42,571 bases of DNA from contig JAEKKH010000165.1 of assembly GCA_019510465.1 (NCBI GenBank), positions 1-42,571 on the forward strand. Direction: 5' to 3'. Within the stretch, counting starts at the first letter, position 1. Each line of letters opens with the position of its first letter. This stretch comes from Burkholderiales bacterium (GTDB lineage Bacteria; Pseudomonadota; Gammaproteobacteria; Burkholderiales; Burkholderiaceae_C). The notes under the pieces were generated by a model. The model did not search any database and was not told the DNA's origin. It saw nothing but the letters and a program-made list of their open reading frames with translations. The translations under genes and the position numbers were made by a program. Of the stretch, positions 1-9,455 are shown piece after piece.

Positions 1-2342
1 AGGTGCAGCAGCAGATCCAGGTGCTGGCCGCCGAGAGCCGCAGCATCGAGGAGCAGGCCCGCGCGCTGCGCGCCCGCCGCGAGCGCCTGGCCGCCGAGCG
101 CCAGCAGCTCGCCACGCCCGACCTGCAGAAGCTGGAGGACCTGAAGCTGCGCAGCGCGCAGGCCGACGAGTCCAAGGACGAGATCGAGGCGCGGCTGCAC
201 GAGGCCAGCGAATCGGTGCCCGCGCTCGACGAGCAGCGCCGCGCGCAGCAGGAAACCCTCAACCGCGACACCGCGCGCCAGGCCGATCTCACCGCCCGCC
301 TGGAGGCGCTGCGCGCGCTGCAGGAGAAGGTGCAGACCGAAGGCAAGCTCAAGCCCTGGCTGGCCAAGCATGGCCTCGAGGGCCTGGCCGGCCTGTGGAC
401 CAAGGTGCACATCGAGAGCGGCTGGGAGACGGCGCTGGAGTCGGCGCTGCGCGAGCGCCTGAACGCGCTGTCGGTCGGCCGGCTCGACATGGTGCGCTCG
501 TTCGTCGGCGACGCGCCGCCGGCCAAGCTGGCCTTCTATTCGACGCCGGGCAGCGCGATCTCCAACACGCACCGCACGCTGCCGCGGCTGTCCGACCTGC
601 TCAAGCTGAACGACGCAGGCCTGCAGGCGCTGCTCAACGACTGGCTGGAAGGCGTCTACACGGCGGCCTCGATGGACGACGCGCTCGCGCAGCGCGGCCA
701 GCTCACGCACGGCGAGATCATCATGACCCGCGAGGGCCACGCCGTCTCGCAGTTCGCCGTGGCCTTCTATGCGCCCGATTCCGAGCAGGCCGGCATGCTC
801 GCGCGTGCGCAGGAGATCGAGCAGCTCGAGCGCGAGTCGAAGGCGCAGGCGCTCATCACCGACGAATCGCGCGCGGCGCTGATCCGCCTGGAGGCGTCCT
901 ACACCGACGCGGCGCAGCGCCTGCAGTCGGTGCGGCGCGAGGCGTCGGACGCGCAGACGCGCGCGCACGAGCTGCACGTCGAGCTGCTGCGCCTGTCCTC
1001 GCAGGCCGAGGCCGCCACGACGCGCCGCACGCAGCTGGAAGACGAGCTCGCCGAGATCGACGCGCAGGACGAGGGCCTGATCGAGCGCCGCATGACCGGC
1101 GAGGCGCGCTTCGAGGAGCTCGACCTGCAGCTGGCCACCACGCAGGAGCGCCAGGCCGACCTCGAGGAGGCCGTCATCACCGCCGAACGCAAGCTGTCCG
1201 ACGCACGCGAGCAGTTGCGCGCATTGGAGCGGCGTGCGCAGGAGGCCCAGTACGACACGCGGGCGCTGAATGCCCGCCAGGGCGAGCTGCAGCGCGCCAT
1301 CGAGACGGCGGCGCAGCAGGTGCAGGCCAACACGCAGGCCGGCGAGCAGCTGACGCTGGAGCTCGACAGCTTCAACGACCAGGCCGCGCAGGCCGGCCTG
1401 CAGGACGCGCTGGCGCTGCGCTCGGAACGCGAGTCGGCGCTCGGCGCGGTGCGCTCCGAATATGACGAGCTGTCCGCGCAGCTTCGCAAGGCCGACGAGC
1501 AGCGGCTCGAGTTCGAACGAAGCCTGCAGCCGCTGCGCGATTCCATCACCAAGTTCCAGCTCGAGGAGCAGGCCGCGCAGCTGGGCGGCGCGCAGTACAT
1601 GGAGCAGCTGACGGCGGCCGAGGTCGATCTCGAGGCGCTGGCCAGGGGCATCGAGGAGGGCGGCGTCAAGCTGCACGGCCTGCAGACCGAGATCGACCGC
1701 ATCGGCCGCGAGATCAACGCGCTCGGCGCGGTCAACCTCGCCGCGCTCGACGAGCTGGTCGCCGCGCGCGAACGCAAGACCTTCCTCGACGCGCAGACGG
1801 AAGACCTGAACGACGCCATCCGCACGCTCGAGGGCGCGATCCACAAGATCGACCTCGAGACCCGCGACCTGCTGATGAAGACGTTCAACCTCGTCAACGA
1901 GCAGTTCGGCCGCATGTTCCCGAGCCTGTTCGGCGGCGGCCAGGCCAGGCTGGTGATGACGGGCGACGAGATCCTGGACGCCGGCGTGCAGGTGATGGCG
2001 CAGCCCCCCGGCAAGAAGAACTCCACCATCCACCTGCTCTCGGGCGGCGAGAAGGCCCTCACCGCCATCGCGCTGGTGTTCGCCATCTTCATGCTGAACC
2101 CGGCGCCGTTCTGCCTGCTCGACGAGGTGGATGCGCCGCTGGACGACGCCAACACCGAGCGCTACGCGAAGCTGGTGGCCGAGATGTCGCACAAGGGCAC
2201 GCAGTTCCTGTTCATCTCGCACAACAAGATCGCGATGGAGATGGCCGAGCAGCTGATCGGCGTCACGATGCAGGAGCAGGGCGTCTCGCGCATCGTGGCG
2301 GTCGACATGGAGGCCGCGCTGTCCATGGCCGAAGCCGCCTGA
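1..2342 (+). CDS. smc: Chromosome partition protein Smc, 3' part (5' end outside window)
   Basis: C-terminal ~780 residues of an SMC ATPase, which forms the condensin-like complex that compacts and segregates the chromosome. The reading frame is open at the left edge, so the N-terminal Walker A half is missing. In order: end of the first coiled coil (about residues 1-105), a globular hinge (about 110-235), a long Glu/Arg/Ala/Gln coiled coil (about 240-640), and the C-terminal ATPase lobe. The lobe has the ABC signature [13 protein letters not shown] and a Walker B/D-loop stretch ending in [13 protein letters not shown] (bases about 2035-2160). The zipA-type gene follows after 25 bases on the same strand, the usual Burkholderiales neighbour. 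Identification is firm; only the upstream start is unseen. Confidence 0.97.
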   Translation, partial: VQQQIQVLAAESRSIEEQARALRARRERLAAERQQLATPDLQKLEDLKLRSAQADESKDEIEARLHEASESVPALDEQRRAQQETLNRDTARQADLTARLEALRALQEKVQTEGKLKPWLAKHGLEGLAGLWTKVHIESGWETALESALRERLNALSVGRLDMVRSFVGDAPPAKLAFYSTPGSAISNTHRTLPRLSDLLKLNDAGLQALLNDWLEGVYTAASMDDALAQRGQLTHGEIIMTREGHAVSQFAVAFYAPDSEQAGMLARAQEIEQLERESKAQALITDESRAALIRLEASYTDAAQRLQSVRREASDAQTRAHELHVELLRLSSQAEAATTRRTQLEDELAEIDAQDEGLIERRMTGEARFEELDLQLATTQERQADLEEAVITAERKLSDAREQLRALERRAQEAQYDTRALNARQGELQRAIETAAQQVQANTQAGEQLTLELDSFNDQAAQAGLQDALALRSERESALGAVRSEYDELSAQLRKADEQRLEFERSLQPLRDSITKFQLEEQAAQLGGAQYMEQLTAAEVDLEALARGIEEGGVKLHGLQTEIDRIGREINALGAVNLAALDELVAARERKTFLDAQTEDLNDAIRTLEGAIHKIDLETRDLLMKTFNLVNEQFGRMFPSLFGGGQARLVMTGDEILDAGVQVMAQPPGKKNSTIHLLSGGEKALTAIALVFAIFMLNPAPFCLLDEVDAPLDDANTERYAKLVAEMSHKGTQFLFISHNKIAMEMAEQLIGVTMQEQGVSRIVAVDMEAALSMAEAA

Positions 2343-2367
2343 CGCCGCGCGACGCGCCGCCCACCCG

Positions 2368-3432
2368 ATGCACCTGAACCTCACGACCGCCCTGATCGCG
2401 CTGGCCCTGCTGGTGCTGGGCGGCATCGTCGTGCAGGGCTACTGGAAGGCGCGCCGCCTCGCCCGCCGCCCCGGCGGCCTCAGCGTCGTCGTCGACGACG
2501 ACCTGCGGCGCGAGCCCACGCTGGGCGGTGACCTGGCGCCGACGGTCGGCGACGAGCTGCCCGCGGCCGCGCCGGCCCGCGCCGACGGCCGGCTCGCGCC
2601 CGCGCGGCGCGCCGTGCGGCTCGACGCGCTGATCGACGCCATCGCGACGCTGAGCGTCGACGGCCCGATGGCCGGCGAACGCGTGCTGCCGCACCTGCCC
2701 GGCGCCAACCGCGTGGGCACCAAGCCGTTCTTCATCGAGGGCCTCAACAGCGAGACGGGCGAGTGGGAGACCATCGCCGCCAACGCGCGCTACAGCGAGT
2801 TCCAGGCCGGCGTGCAGATGGCCAACCGCAATGGCGCGCTCAACGAGATCGAGTTCTCCGAGTTCGTGCAGAAGCTCGAGACCTTCGCGCAGTCGATCGG
2901 GGCGTCCACCGACCTGCCCGACATGCTCGAGAGCGTGGCCCGCGCGCGCGAGCTCGACGCCTTCGCGAGCCAGCATGATGCGCAGCTGGTGGCGCTGCTG
3001 CGCGCCAATTCGGTGGCGTGGTCGGTCGGCTACCTGCAGCAGGTCGCGCAGCGCCACGGCTTCGTGCCGGGCGCGGTGCCGGGCCGGCTCGTGCTGCCCG
3101 CGCTCGAGGAAGGCGCCCCGCCGGTGCTGGTGCTCGGCTTCGACGCCCAGGCCGCGCTGGCCGACGACCCCGGCCACGCGGCCGTCCGCGAGATGACGCT
3201 GGGCCTGGACGTGGCGCAGACCGAGGAACTCGCCGAGCCCTTCGCCGCCTGGCATGGCATCGCCCGCAAGCTGGCCGACGACCTCGACGCCGCGATCGTC
3301 GACGACCAGGGCCAGCCGATCACGCTGCACGCGTTCTCCGCGATCCACGCCGAGCTGACGCGCCTGTACGAGGCGCTGATGGCACATGACCTGGCCGCCG
3401 GCTCGCCAGGCGCGCGCCGCCTGTTCAGCTGA
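2368..3432 (+). CDS. zipA: Cell division protein ZipA-type, FtsZ-binding C-terminal domain
   Basis: 354 residues. The N-terminus carries one membrane helix (about residues 5-24, TALIALALLVLGGIVVQGYW) followed by a basic stretch, then a Pro/Ala/Arg linker and a C-terminal globular domain from about residue 100. That domain fits the ZipA FtsZ-binding fold, with patterns such as GLNSETGEWE and MTLGLDVAQTEELAEPF. ZipA anchors the FtsZ ring to the inner membrane. The position directly behind smc is the strongest support, because in Burkholderiales the usual order is smc-zipA-ligA. Here ligA lies 8.3 kb further on. The ATG at 2368 places the membrane anchor exactly at the N-terminus. The ZipA name rests on synteny plus architecture. 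Confidence 0.85.
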   Translation: MHLNLTTALIALALLVLGGIVVQGYWKARRLARRPGGLSVVVDDDLRREPTLGGDLAPTVGDELPAAAPARADGRLAPARRAVRLDALIDAIATLSVDGPMAGERVLPHLPGANRVGTKPFFIEGLNSETGEWETIAANARYSEFQAGVQMANRNGALNEIEFSEFVQKLETFAQSIGASTDLPDMLESVARARELDAFASQHDAQLVALLRANSVAWSVGYLQQVAQRHGFVPGAVPGRLVLPALEEGAPPVLVLGFDAQAALADDPGHAAVREMTLGLDVAQTEELAEPFAAWHGIARKLADDLDAAIVDDQGQPITLHAFSAIHAELTRLYEALMAHDLAAGSPGARRLFS

Positions 3433-3448
3433 CGGGCACGCCACCGCG

Positions 3449-3937
3449 ATGGTGCAGGTTCCGTTCGTGTGGCGGCCCGCGACTCCCGCGGACGTCTGCG
3501 TGCTCGCCGCGATCTACCGCGACGGCGCGCTGCGCCTGGGGCCGCTGGCCTACACGCCGGAGCAGTCGCGCGCCTGGGCCGCGTTCGCCGAGGACGAGCC
3601 GGGCTTTCGCGACTACGTCCTGCAGGCCGACACCTGGATCGCCGAGCGCGTCGGCGATGCCCGTGCACTCGGCTTCTGCGGCGCCAGCCGCGGCGGCGAC
3701 GCGTGCGAGATCCACTCGCTGTACGTGACCCCCCTGATGACCCGCCGCGGCATCGGGGCCGCGATGCTCCGGCGCACGCTGCAGCGCGTCGAGCACGAGG
3801 GCGCGACGCGCTTCGCCGCCTGGGTCACGCCGTTCAGCAAGCCCGTCTTCCTCGCCGCCGGCTTCCAGCTGGCGCAGACGGTCAACGCGCCGTTCGCGGG
3901 CGTGATGTTCGAGCGGTACCGGGTGGAGCGGGGCTGA
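3449..3937 (+). CDS. GNAT-family N-acetyltransferase
   Basis: 162 residues. N-terminal pattern WRPATPADV and a central SLYVTPLMTRRGIGAAMLRR segment match the GNAT fold; the R-R-G-I-G-A loop is the acetyl-CoA pyrophosphate-binding motif A. A C-terminal FLAAGFQLAQ element is also typical. The enzyme would transfer acetyl from acetyl-CoA to an amine; the substrate cannot be read from sequence. I chose ATG 3449, 16 bases after the zipA stop, because a longer in-frame version from 3386 would overlap zipA and add a non-conserved 21-residue tail. It converges with the LanC-like gene on the other strand, with 38 bases between stops. Confidence 0.85.
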   Translation: MVQVPFVWRPATPADVCVLAAIYRDGALRLGPLAYTPEQSRAWAAFAEDEPGFRDYVLQADTWIAERVGDARALGFCGASRGGDACEIHSLYVTPLMTRRGIGAAMLRRTLQRVEHEGATRFAAWVTPFSKPVFLAAGFQLAQTVNAPFAGVMFERYRVERG

Positions 3938-3975
3938 GTCAGCGCATCGCGTCGCGCCGGCAAGCCGGGCCGCCT

Positions 3976-5199
3976 TCAGCGATGCCCCTGCGCGAAGAAC
4001 CCGTCCAGCGTCGGGAACCGTGGCCGCTCGTGCAGGCAGTCCCACAGGAAGACCGCCAGCCCGATGTCGCCGGTCCACAGTGAATGGCGCAGCCGCCCGG
4101 TGCGCGCGGCCTCGGCCTCGAACTGCGCGATCGCGTGCATCGCGAACGCGCGGGCGCGCTCGCGCCAGCGGGCGTCACGCGTGCGCGCGAGCAGCACCAG
4201 GAACGCGTAGGCGTTGCCGGCCGTGCCGTGGCACAGGTTCGAGCCCTTGGCCAGCGGGCCGGCGGCCCAGGTGGCCTCGCCGGCCTCGGCCAGCAGCGCG
4301 TCGAGCGCGTGGCCCGGCAGGTCGGCCAGGCAGATGACGAAGCCCGGGGCGCCGTGGCAGAACTGCATCAGCCACTTCTGCGGCGTGCCGGGCGCCTCGT
4401 CGGCCTGCACGGGCCAGGTGGCGCGGCCGTTCTCGCGGATCGCGGTGTTGGCCACCGTCGTCTCGATGCAGGCCTGCCATTCCAGCCAGTCGGCCTCGGG
4501 CAGCAGGTGGCGGCCCATCAGCAGCGCACGGGCGGTGGCGACGAAGCCGTGGACGGCGTCGATGTAGCGTGACTGGCGGCCGTACAGGTCCTGCGACCAG
4601 TAGTGGCAGGCCTGGCGCTGCGACCACAGCAGCTGTTCGCGCAGCCGCTGCGCGATGCCGCGGAACAGGACGGCCCAGCGCTCGTCGCCGGTCGCGCCAT
4701 GCATCAGTGCCGCCGCCAGCAGCGAGCCGGGCGAGCCCCACATCAGTTCGCGCGCCGGGTGGCCGATGTTGCCCTCGATGAGCGCGGCGATCGCATCGGC
4801 GCGGGCCGCGCCCGGCGCGTGACCCCAGGCCATCATCTCGAACGGCAGGTCGCCCATCAGGTAGCTGCCGGTGTTGTCGCCGGGCATGCCCGCCAGCGAG
4901 GCGCGGTTGCGCACGCGCAGGGCATCGAGGTGCTGCGCGAACGACGGGCTGTCGGCGGCCCCGAGCCCGCGCAGCCAGTCCAGCGCCCAGATGACGCCGG
5001 CGGCGCCGTAGTAGAGGTTGGTCACGGGGGCGGCCGCGTCCTCGCCCGGATCGACGTCGCGCGGATGCGGCGGCCACAGCCCCGCGGGCGTGAACGCGGC
5101 GACCGTCTCGTCGACGATGCGTGCGATCGTGGCGCGGACGCGGCCTTCGTCCCAGGGGAGGGCCTGCAGGGGCTCGTGGCGGGCGGGGTCATGCAGCAT
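3976..5199 (-). CDS. LanC-like protein (lanthionine synthetase C family), orphan
   Basis: 407 residues forming an alpha/alpha toroid repeat protein. Successive Gly-rich turns are visible: YYGAAGVIWAL, MWGSPGSLLAA, IDAVHGFVATA, FCHGAPGFV, NLCHGTAGNAY and SLWTGDIGLAV. The zinc ligands of the LanC family are kept: Cys of the FCHG turn and the Cys-His pair of LCHG. In lantibiotic systems LanC adds Cys thiols to dehydrated residues; stand-alone relatives occur without any lantibiotic cluster and have other or unknown roles. No precursor peptide, LanB dehydratase or transporter is seen nearby, so a lantibiotic role is not supported. The start at ATG 5199 gives the normal family length. Product family is sure, function is not. 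Confidence 0.88.
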   Translation of the reverse strand: MLHDPARHEPLQALPWDEGRVRATIARIVDETVAAFTPAGLWPPHPRDVDPGEDAAAPVTNLYYGAAGVIWALDWLRGLGAADSPSFAQHLDALRVRNRASLAGMPGDNTGSYLMGDLPFEMMAWGHAPGAARADAIAALIEGNIGHPARELMWGSPGSLLAAALMHGATGDERWAVLFRGIAQRLREQLLWSQRQACHYWSQDLYGRQSRYIDAVHGFVATARALLMGRHLLPEADWLEWQACIETTVANTAIRENGRATWPVQADEAPGTPQKWLMQFCHGAPGFVICLADLPGHALDALLAEAGEATWAAGPLAKGSNLCHGTAGNAYAFLVLLARTRDARWRERARAFAMHAIAQFEAEAARTGRLRHSLWTGDIGLAVFLWDCLHERPRFPTLDGFFAQGHR

Positions 5200-5388
5200 G
5201 GGCGGCTCGCGAAGAGGTTTGCAGGCATCGTACGCCTGGCGTCGTGACGGGGCGTTCGTCGGACCGGCCGCGAGCGAACCCCCGGTCGGCGAACGGCCCG
5301 ATCGGGACGCCGCAACGCCGAGGGGGCCTACGCAAGGCCGCGCGCCGGGCGATCCATGGCATCCTGCGCACACGCCGCCGCCCAGGAG

Positions 5389-6699
5389 ATGCGCTTGACG
5401 ACCTCGCACGACGCCGCTGGAGATCCCCTCCAGGCCGCCATCGCCCACCACCGCCGCGGCGAGCTCGACGCTGCGCAGGTCCTCTATGCCGAACTGCTGC
5501 AGGCCGACCCGCGACGGGCCGACGTGCTCAATTTCATGGGCATGCTGATGGTGCAGCGCGGCGAGCCCGGGCGCGCCCTGGAGCTGTTGAAGAAGGCGTC
5601 GATGATCGCGCCGCGCGAGCCCGGCGTGTGGAACAACCTGGGCAACGCGCTGCTGGGGCTGGGCCGGTTGCCCGAGGCCGAGAAGGCATTCCATCGCAGC
5701 CTCGCGCTGGCCGAGAGCGCCGAGCCGCTGACCAACCTCGCGCGCATCCAGCGGCGGCGCCAGGAGTGGGCGCGCAGCGAGGCGTCGGCCCGGCGCGCGG
5801 TCGCCCTGGCGCCGCAGTCGGGCGAGGCCTGGCACTACCTGTCGCTGGCATTGCTGGGCCTGCAGCGGCCCGAGGAGGCGTTCGAGGCCGCGGTGCAGGC
5901 CGAGCTGCTGCTGCCCGCGCACGTGAACCGGCGCGAGGCCTACGGGCGCGCGCTGTGGGCCGCGGGCCAGCACGAGCGCGCCGTGGCGTTCTATCGCGAC
6001 TGGCTCGACAAGGAGCCGGGCAACCCCTACGCGCAGCACCACCTGGCGGCCGCGCTCGGCCAGACGCCCGAGCGCGCGAGCGACGCCTACGTCGAGAAGG
6101 TGTTCGACCAGTTCGCCGCGAGCTTCGACACGCAGCTCGCGACGCTCAAATACTGCGCGCCCGAACTCGTCGCCGAGGCGGTGGCCGCGGTCCTGCCACC
6201 GCCGGCCGCGCAGTTCGACGTGGCCGACCTCGGCTGCGGCACCGGCCTGTGCGGGCCGCTGCTCAAGCCGTGGGCGCGTTCGCTGGTGGGCTGCGACCTG
6301 TCGGCCAACATGCTGGAGCGCGCGGCGCCGCGCCGGGTCTACGACGAACTGCGCAAGGCCGAGCTGGTGCGCTTCCTCGCCGAGCGGCCGGCGGCGTTCG
6401 ACGTGCTCGTGTCGGCCGACACGCTGATCTACATCGGCGAGCTCGCGCCGATGTTCGTGGCCGCGCACGCGGCGCTGCGCCCGGGCGGTGCGCTCGTGTT
6501 CACGCTCGAGGCGCTGGACGAGGCGGACGGCGCGGATTTCCGCCTGGCCGAGAGCGGCCGCTACGCGCATGCGCTGCCCGGTCTGCGCGCGCGCCTGGCC
6601 GCCGCGGGCTTCGCGGCGCCGACGATCGCCTCGATCACGCCGCGCATGGAGAGCGCGCGGGCCGTGGCCGGCTGGCTGGTGACGGTGCGCCGCGGCTGA
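5389..6699 (+). CDS. TPR-repeat SAM-dependent methyltransferase
   Basis: About 436 residues. The first ~220 residues hold tetratricopeptide repeats (for example VWNNLGNALLGLGRLPEAEK). The C-terminal ~200 residues form a class I methyltransferase with motif I VADLGCGTGLCGPLLK, an acidic strand end VGCDLS and a later FDVLVSADTLIYIG strand. The TPRs probably bring the enzyme to a protein or multi-component partner; the methyl acceptor is unknown. The start is uncertain. ATG 5356 extends it but has no ribosome binding site. ATG 5389 lies only two bases behind AGGAG. TTG 5395 has AGGAG at 5384-5388 with ideal spacing and may be the true start. Product ends at a TGA just before the esterase gene. 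Confidence 0.85.
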   Translation: MRLTTSHDAAGDPLQAAIAHHRRGELDAAQVLYAELLQADPRRADVLNFMGMLMVQRGEPGRALELLKKASMIAPREPGVWNNLGNALLGLGRLPEAEKAFHRSLALAESAEPLTNLARIQRRRQEWARSEASARRAVALAPQSGEAWHYLSLALLGLQRPEEAFEAAVQAELLLPAHVNRREAYGRALWAAGQHERAVAFYRDWLDKEPGNPYAQHHLAAALGQTPERASDAYVEKVFDQFAASFDTQLATLKYCAPELVAEAVAAVLPPPAAQFDVADLGCGTGLCGPLLKPWARSLVGCDLSANMLERAAPRRVYDELRKAELVRFLAERPAAFDVLVSADTLIYIGELAPMFVAAHAALRPGGALVFTLEALDEADGADFRLAESGRYAHALPGLRARLAAAGFAAPTIASITPRMESARAVAGWLVTVRRG

Positions 6700-6734
6700 G
6701 GCGGCGCGCGTGCGTTTCGCGCTAACCTGCGCGG

Positions 6735-7616
6735 ATGCGCCTGCTTTCCCTTGCCTGCCTGGCGACGCTGCTCGGCGCCCTGGTCGCCTGCTCGGCATCC
6801 ACGCGCCCGCCGGCCCCCGCGCCGCGTCCCTCGACCGCCGGCGTTGGCGTGCACGTGCTCGCGCAGCGCCTGGCCGTGCCCGGACTCGGGCGCGAGCGCA
6901 CGATCCGGCTCTACCTGCCGCCGTCGTACGAGACGTCGCCGGCCAGGCGCTACCCCGTGATCTACATGCACGACGCCCAGAACCTGTTCGACGAGGCGAC
7001 GTCGTCCTTCGGCCAGGAATGGGGCGTCGACGAGACACTGGACGCCTTCGCCCGCACGCGCGGCTTCGAGGCCATCGTCGTGGGCATCGACCACGGCGGC
7101 GACGAGCGCATCCACGAGCTCTCGCCCTGGACCAACCCGAAGTACGGCCCCGCGCAGGGCGAGCAGTACATGGCCTTCGTGGTCGACGTCGTCAAGCCAT
7201 TCATCGACGCGCACTACCGGACGCTCGCCGATCGCGCGCACACCGCGATCGCGGGCAGCTCGATGGGCGGGCTCGCGTCCCACCATGCGCTGCTGCGTTA
7301 CCCGCGGGTGTTCGGCAAGGCCGCGATCTTCTCGCCGTCGTACTGGTACTCGGCCGAGGTCTACGCGCAGACCGCGGCGCATCCGTGGCCGGCCGACACG
7401 CGCGTCTACCTCTACGTCGGCGGCCGCGAGGGCGGCGAGTCGGTCTCGGACGTCCAGCGCATGATGTCGCTGCTGGCCACGCCGGGCCGCCCGGGCGGCG
7501 ACATCACCTTGCACATCGAGCCGGCCGCCGGGCACGACGAGCGCGCGTGGCGCGCCGAGTTCCCGCGCGCCGTGGCGTGGTTGTGGGGCGTGCGGCCGCT
7601 GGACGCGACGCCCTAA
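6735..7616 (+). CDS. Putative lipoprotein esterase (alpha/beta hydrolase, esterase-D-like)
   Basis: 293 residues. The N-terminus is a lipoprotein signal peptide with lipobox LVAC (Cys at residue 19), then a Pro/Arg-rich spacer. The mature part is an alpha/beta hydrolase of the 'putative esterase' family: an early strand pattern YPVIYMHDAQNLFDEATSSF, nucleophile elbow IAGSSMGGLASHHALL (Ser in GSSMGG) and a late His in AAGHDERAW. Related enzymes cleave acyl, feruloyl or siderophore esters, so substrate is open. It would sit at the periplasmic face of a membrane. A TAA stop is followed two bases later by the HAD gene start, so the two are probably co-transcribed. Confidence 0.85.
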   Translation: MRLLSLACLATLLGALVACSASTRPPAPAPRPSTAGVGVHVLAQRLAVPGLGRERTIRLYLPPSYETSPARRYPVIYMHDAQNLFDEATSSFGQEWGVDETLDAFARTRGFEAIVVGIDHGGDERIHELSPWTNPKYGPAQGEQYMAFVVDVVKPFIDAHYRTLADRAHTAIAGSSMGGLASHHALLRYPRVFGKAAIFSPSYWYSAEVYAQTAAHPWPADTRVYLYVGGREGGESVSDVQRMMSLLATPGRPGGDITLHIEPAAGHDERAWRAEFPRAVAWLWGVRPLDATP

Positions 7617-7617
7617 G

Positions 7618-8322
7618 ATGTCGGCCTTGCCATCCTCCAGCGAACCCGTCTTGAATCGTCCCACCCTGCCTGACCGCGCCTTCGCCGCTTTCCTGTTCGA
7701 CATGGACGGCACCCTGCTCAGCTCGATCGCGTGCGCCGAGCGCGTGTGGGCCCGCTGGGCCGGGCGCCATGGCGTCGACGTCGCGTCGTTCCTGCCCACG
7801 ATCCACGGCAAGCGCGCCGTCGACACGGTGCGTCAGCTCGGCCTGCCGGGCATCGACGCCGCGGCCGAGGCCGCCCTCATCCAGGCCGAGGAGATGATCG
7901 ACGTCGAAGGCATCGAGCAGATCGCCGGCGTGGCCGCGTTCGTGGGCGCGCTGCCGGCCGGCCGCTGGGCGGTCGTCACCTCTGCGCCGCGCGAGCTCGC
8001 CCTGCGGCGGATCGCCGCCGCGGGCCTGCCGGTGCCGCCGCTGATCATCGCGGCCGAGGACGTCGTCCACGGCAAGCCGGCCCCCGACTGCTTCCTGCAC
8101 GCGGCGTCGAGGCTGGGCGTGTCCGCGCGCGATTGCCTCGTCTTCGAGGATGCCCCCGCGGGTATCGCCGCCGCCGAGGCCGCCGGCGCGAGCGTGCTCG
8201 TGATCGCCGCGACGCACGCGCATCCGATGGACGCGCGCCACCCCGTCGTCGGCGACTATGCGGCCTTCGTGCCGACAGTCGACGCCGACGGCGCGCTGCG
8301 ACTGACCCCGCTCGCGGCCTGA
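7618..8322 (+). CDS. HAD-superfamily phosphatase (subfamily IA, sugar-phosphatase-like)
   Basis: 234 residues with all four HAD motifs. Motif I is FLFDMDGTLL, with the nucleophile Asp and the general acid Asp two residues later. Motif II is VVTSAPRE, motif III the Lys in HGKPAPDCF, and motif IV FEDAPAGIAAAEAAGA. A helical cap lies between motifs I and II. The layout resembles small sugar-phosphate or glycerol-phosphate phosphatases; the actual substrate is not shown. ATG 7618 gives a ~20-residue N-terminal tail before motif I; a later start is possible. It sits between the esterase and the RDD protein on the same strand with tiny gaps, consistent with an operon. Confidence 0.88.
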   Translation: MSALPSSSEPVLNRPTLPDRAFAAFLFDMDGTLLSSIACAERVWARWAGRHGVDVASFLPTIHGKRAVDTVRQLGLPGIDAAAEAALIQAEEMIDVEGIEQIAGVAAFVGALPAGRWAVVTSAPRELALRRIAAAGLPVPPLIIAAEDVVHGKPAPDCFLHAASRLGVSARDCLVFEDAPAGIAAAEAAGASVLVIAATHAHPMDARHPVVGDYAAFVPTVDADGALRLTPLAA

Positions 8323-8326
8323 GTCC

Positions 8327-9187
8327 ATGGCAGCGACCGGCTTCGTCAAGCGCGCCTGGGCCCCGGCCTGGGTGCGCCCCGAAGCGCTCAACGTCACCCC
8401 CGCGCTGCTGGGCGCGCCGCTCGCACCGCATGGCCGGCGCGCGGCGGCGATGGGCGTGGACGTCGCGCTGGTCGCGCTGCTGTCGTCCACCGGCATGTTC
8501 TGGATCGTGGCCGGCATCGGCGCGCTGGCCGTGCAGCTGCGCACGCCCACGCCCGGCCGGCCGCGCTCGCGCGCCGTCTTGATGGCGGTGGCGCTGGCCC
8601 TGCTGATGCTGGTGGCGGTCGACCGCGGCAGCGCGTGGTGGGCGCATCGCGGCGACGCGCCGCGCGCGGCCGCCGCGAAGGACGACGATGACGACGACGA
8701 CCTGCCGGCGGCGGCGTCGGCCGCGTCGTCGGCCGCGTCGGCCATCGCCCTGGCCGCGGGACAGACGCAGCACCTGCGGGACGCGGCGCGCATCGAGGAT
8801 CTCGAGGCGCAGCTGGCCGAGGCGCACAAGCCGCGACCGCTGCAATGGCGCGACGAGGCGATGCGCCGGCTGCACAGGCTGGGCCTGCGCTTCGGCTGGG
8901 CGATCGCCTACTTCTCGCTGCTGCCGTTCTGGTGGCAGGGCCAGACGGTGGGCAAGCGGCTGTTCGGGCTGCGCGTCGTCCAGCTCGCCGGCAAGCCCAT
9001 GGGCGTGATGGACTGCTTCGGCCGCTACGGTGGCTACGCGGCGGGCCTGGCCACCGGAGGCATCGGCCTGCTGCAGGCGCTGTGGGATCCCAACCGCCAG
9101 GCGGTCCAGGACAAGCTGGCCCACACGGTGGTCATCGACCTGCGCGGACCGCGCGCCCTGGCACCGCCGACGCCGCTCGAGGCGTGA
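8327..9187 (+). CDS. RDD-family membrane protein
   Basis: 286 residues. Two hydrophobic segments lie near residues 45-70 and 83-103, then a soluble insert with a run of Asp residues (DDDDDDDLP, about residues 121-129) and a short coiled-coil stretch, then a further membrane region. The RDD signature is clear in the C-terminal half: WWQGQTVGKRLFGLRVVQL followed by a membrane helix and DPNRQAVQDKLAHTVVID. RDD proteins are small inner-membrane proteins of mostly unknown or ion-exchange-like function. The acidic insert between helices is unusual in size. The gene starts 4 bases after the HAD stop. Family assignment is good; function is not known. Confidence 0.85.
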   Translation: MAATGFVKRAWAPAWVRPEALNVTPALLGAPLAPHGRRAAAMGVDVALVALLSSTGMFWIVAGIGALAVQLRTPTPGRPRSRAVLMAVALALLMLVAVDRGSAWWAHRGDAPRAAAAKDDDDDDDLPAAASAASSAASAIALAAGQTQHLRDAARIEDLEAQLAEAHKPRPLQWRDEAMRRLHRLGLRFGWAIAYFSLLPFWWQGQTVGKRLFGLRVVQLAGKPMGVMDCFGRYGGYAAGLATGGIGLLQALWDPNRQAVQDKLAHTVVIDLRGPRALAPPTPLEA

Positions 9188-9224
9188 GCCCTCGCGGCGG
9201 CCCCGGATCGGCACCACCCGCAGG

Positions 9225-9455
9225 CTATCGGGCCTGCGCACGCGCACGCAACCGGCGTCGTCCCTCCTCCGTGAGAAGGACCCGGTCATCGCGGCCGACG
9301 CCGCAGCCGAGCAATCCGTCCGCGCAGGCGTCCTCCCAGATGGACAGCCGCGGGCAGGTCGACTTCCAGGCCTCCATCAGCTCGGTGCGAGAGCGCGGTG
9401 CCGCCGCCGCCCACTCGAGCAGCTGCAAGGTCAGGGACTCGTGGGCATTGGTCAT
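9225..9455 (-). CDS. Small winged-helix-like conserved protein, coupled to slipin
   Basis: 76 residues, last gene of the minus-strand nfeD-slipin operon. Its ATG overlaps the slipin stop by four bases (ATGA), so translation is probably coupled. The sequence looks like a small winged-helix fold: helix [11 protein letters not shown], then [20 protein letters not shown], and a C-terminal wing [16 protein letters not shown] recall similar short hypothetical proteins in Burkholderiales, but with no known function. It converges on the RDD gene with 37 bases between stops. Coding status is well supported by the overlap and by normal codon use. Confidence 0.75.
   Translation of the reverse strand: MTNAHESLTLQLLEWAAAAPRSRTELMEAWKSTCPRLSIWEDACADGLLGCGVGRDDRVLLTEEGRRRLRARAQAR

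Noticed and set aside
3976-5199. Lantibiotic biosynthesis cluster around the LanC-like gene
   Set aside because: No precursor peptide, dehydratase, protease or transporter is found within several kilobases on either side.
5121-6725. Plus-strand open frame of 534 codons over the methyltransferase gene
   Set aside because: Out of frame with the TPR-methyltransferase and composed of Arg/Ala/Gly-rich sequence without domains.
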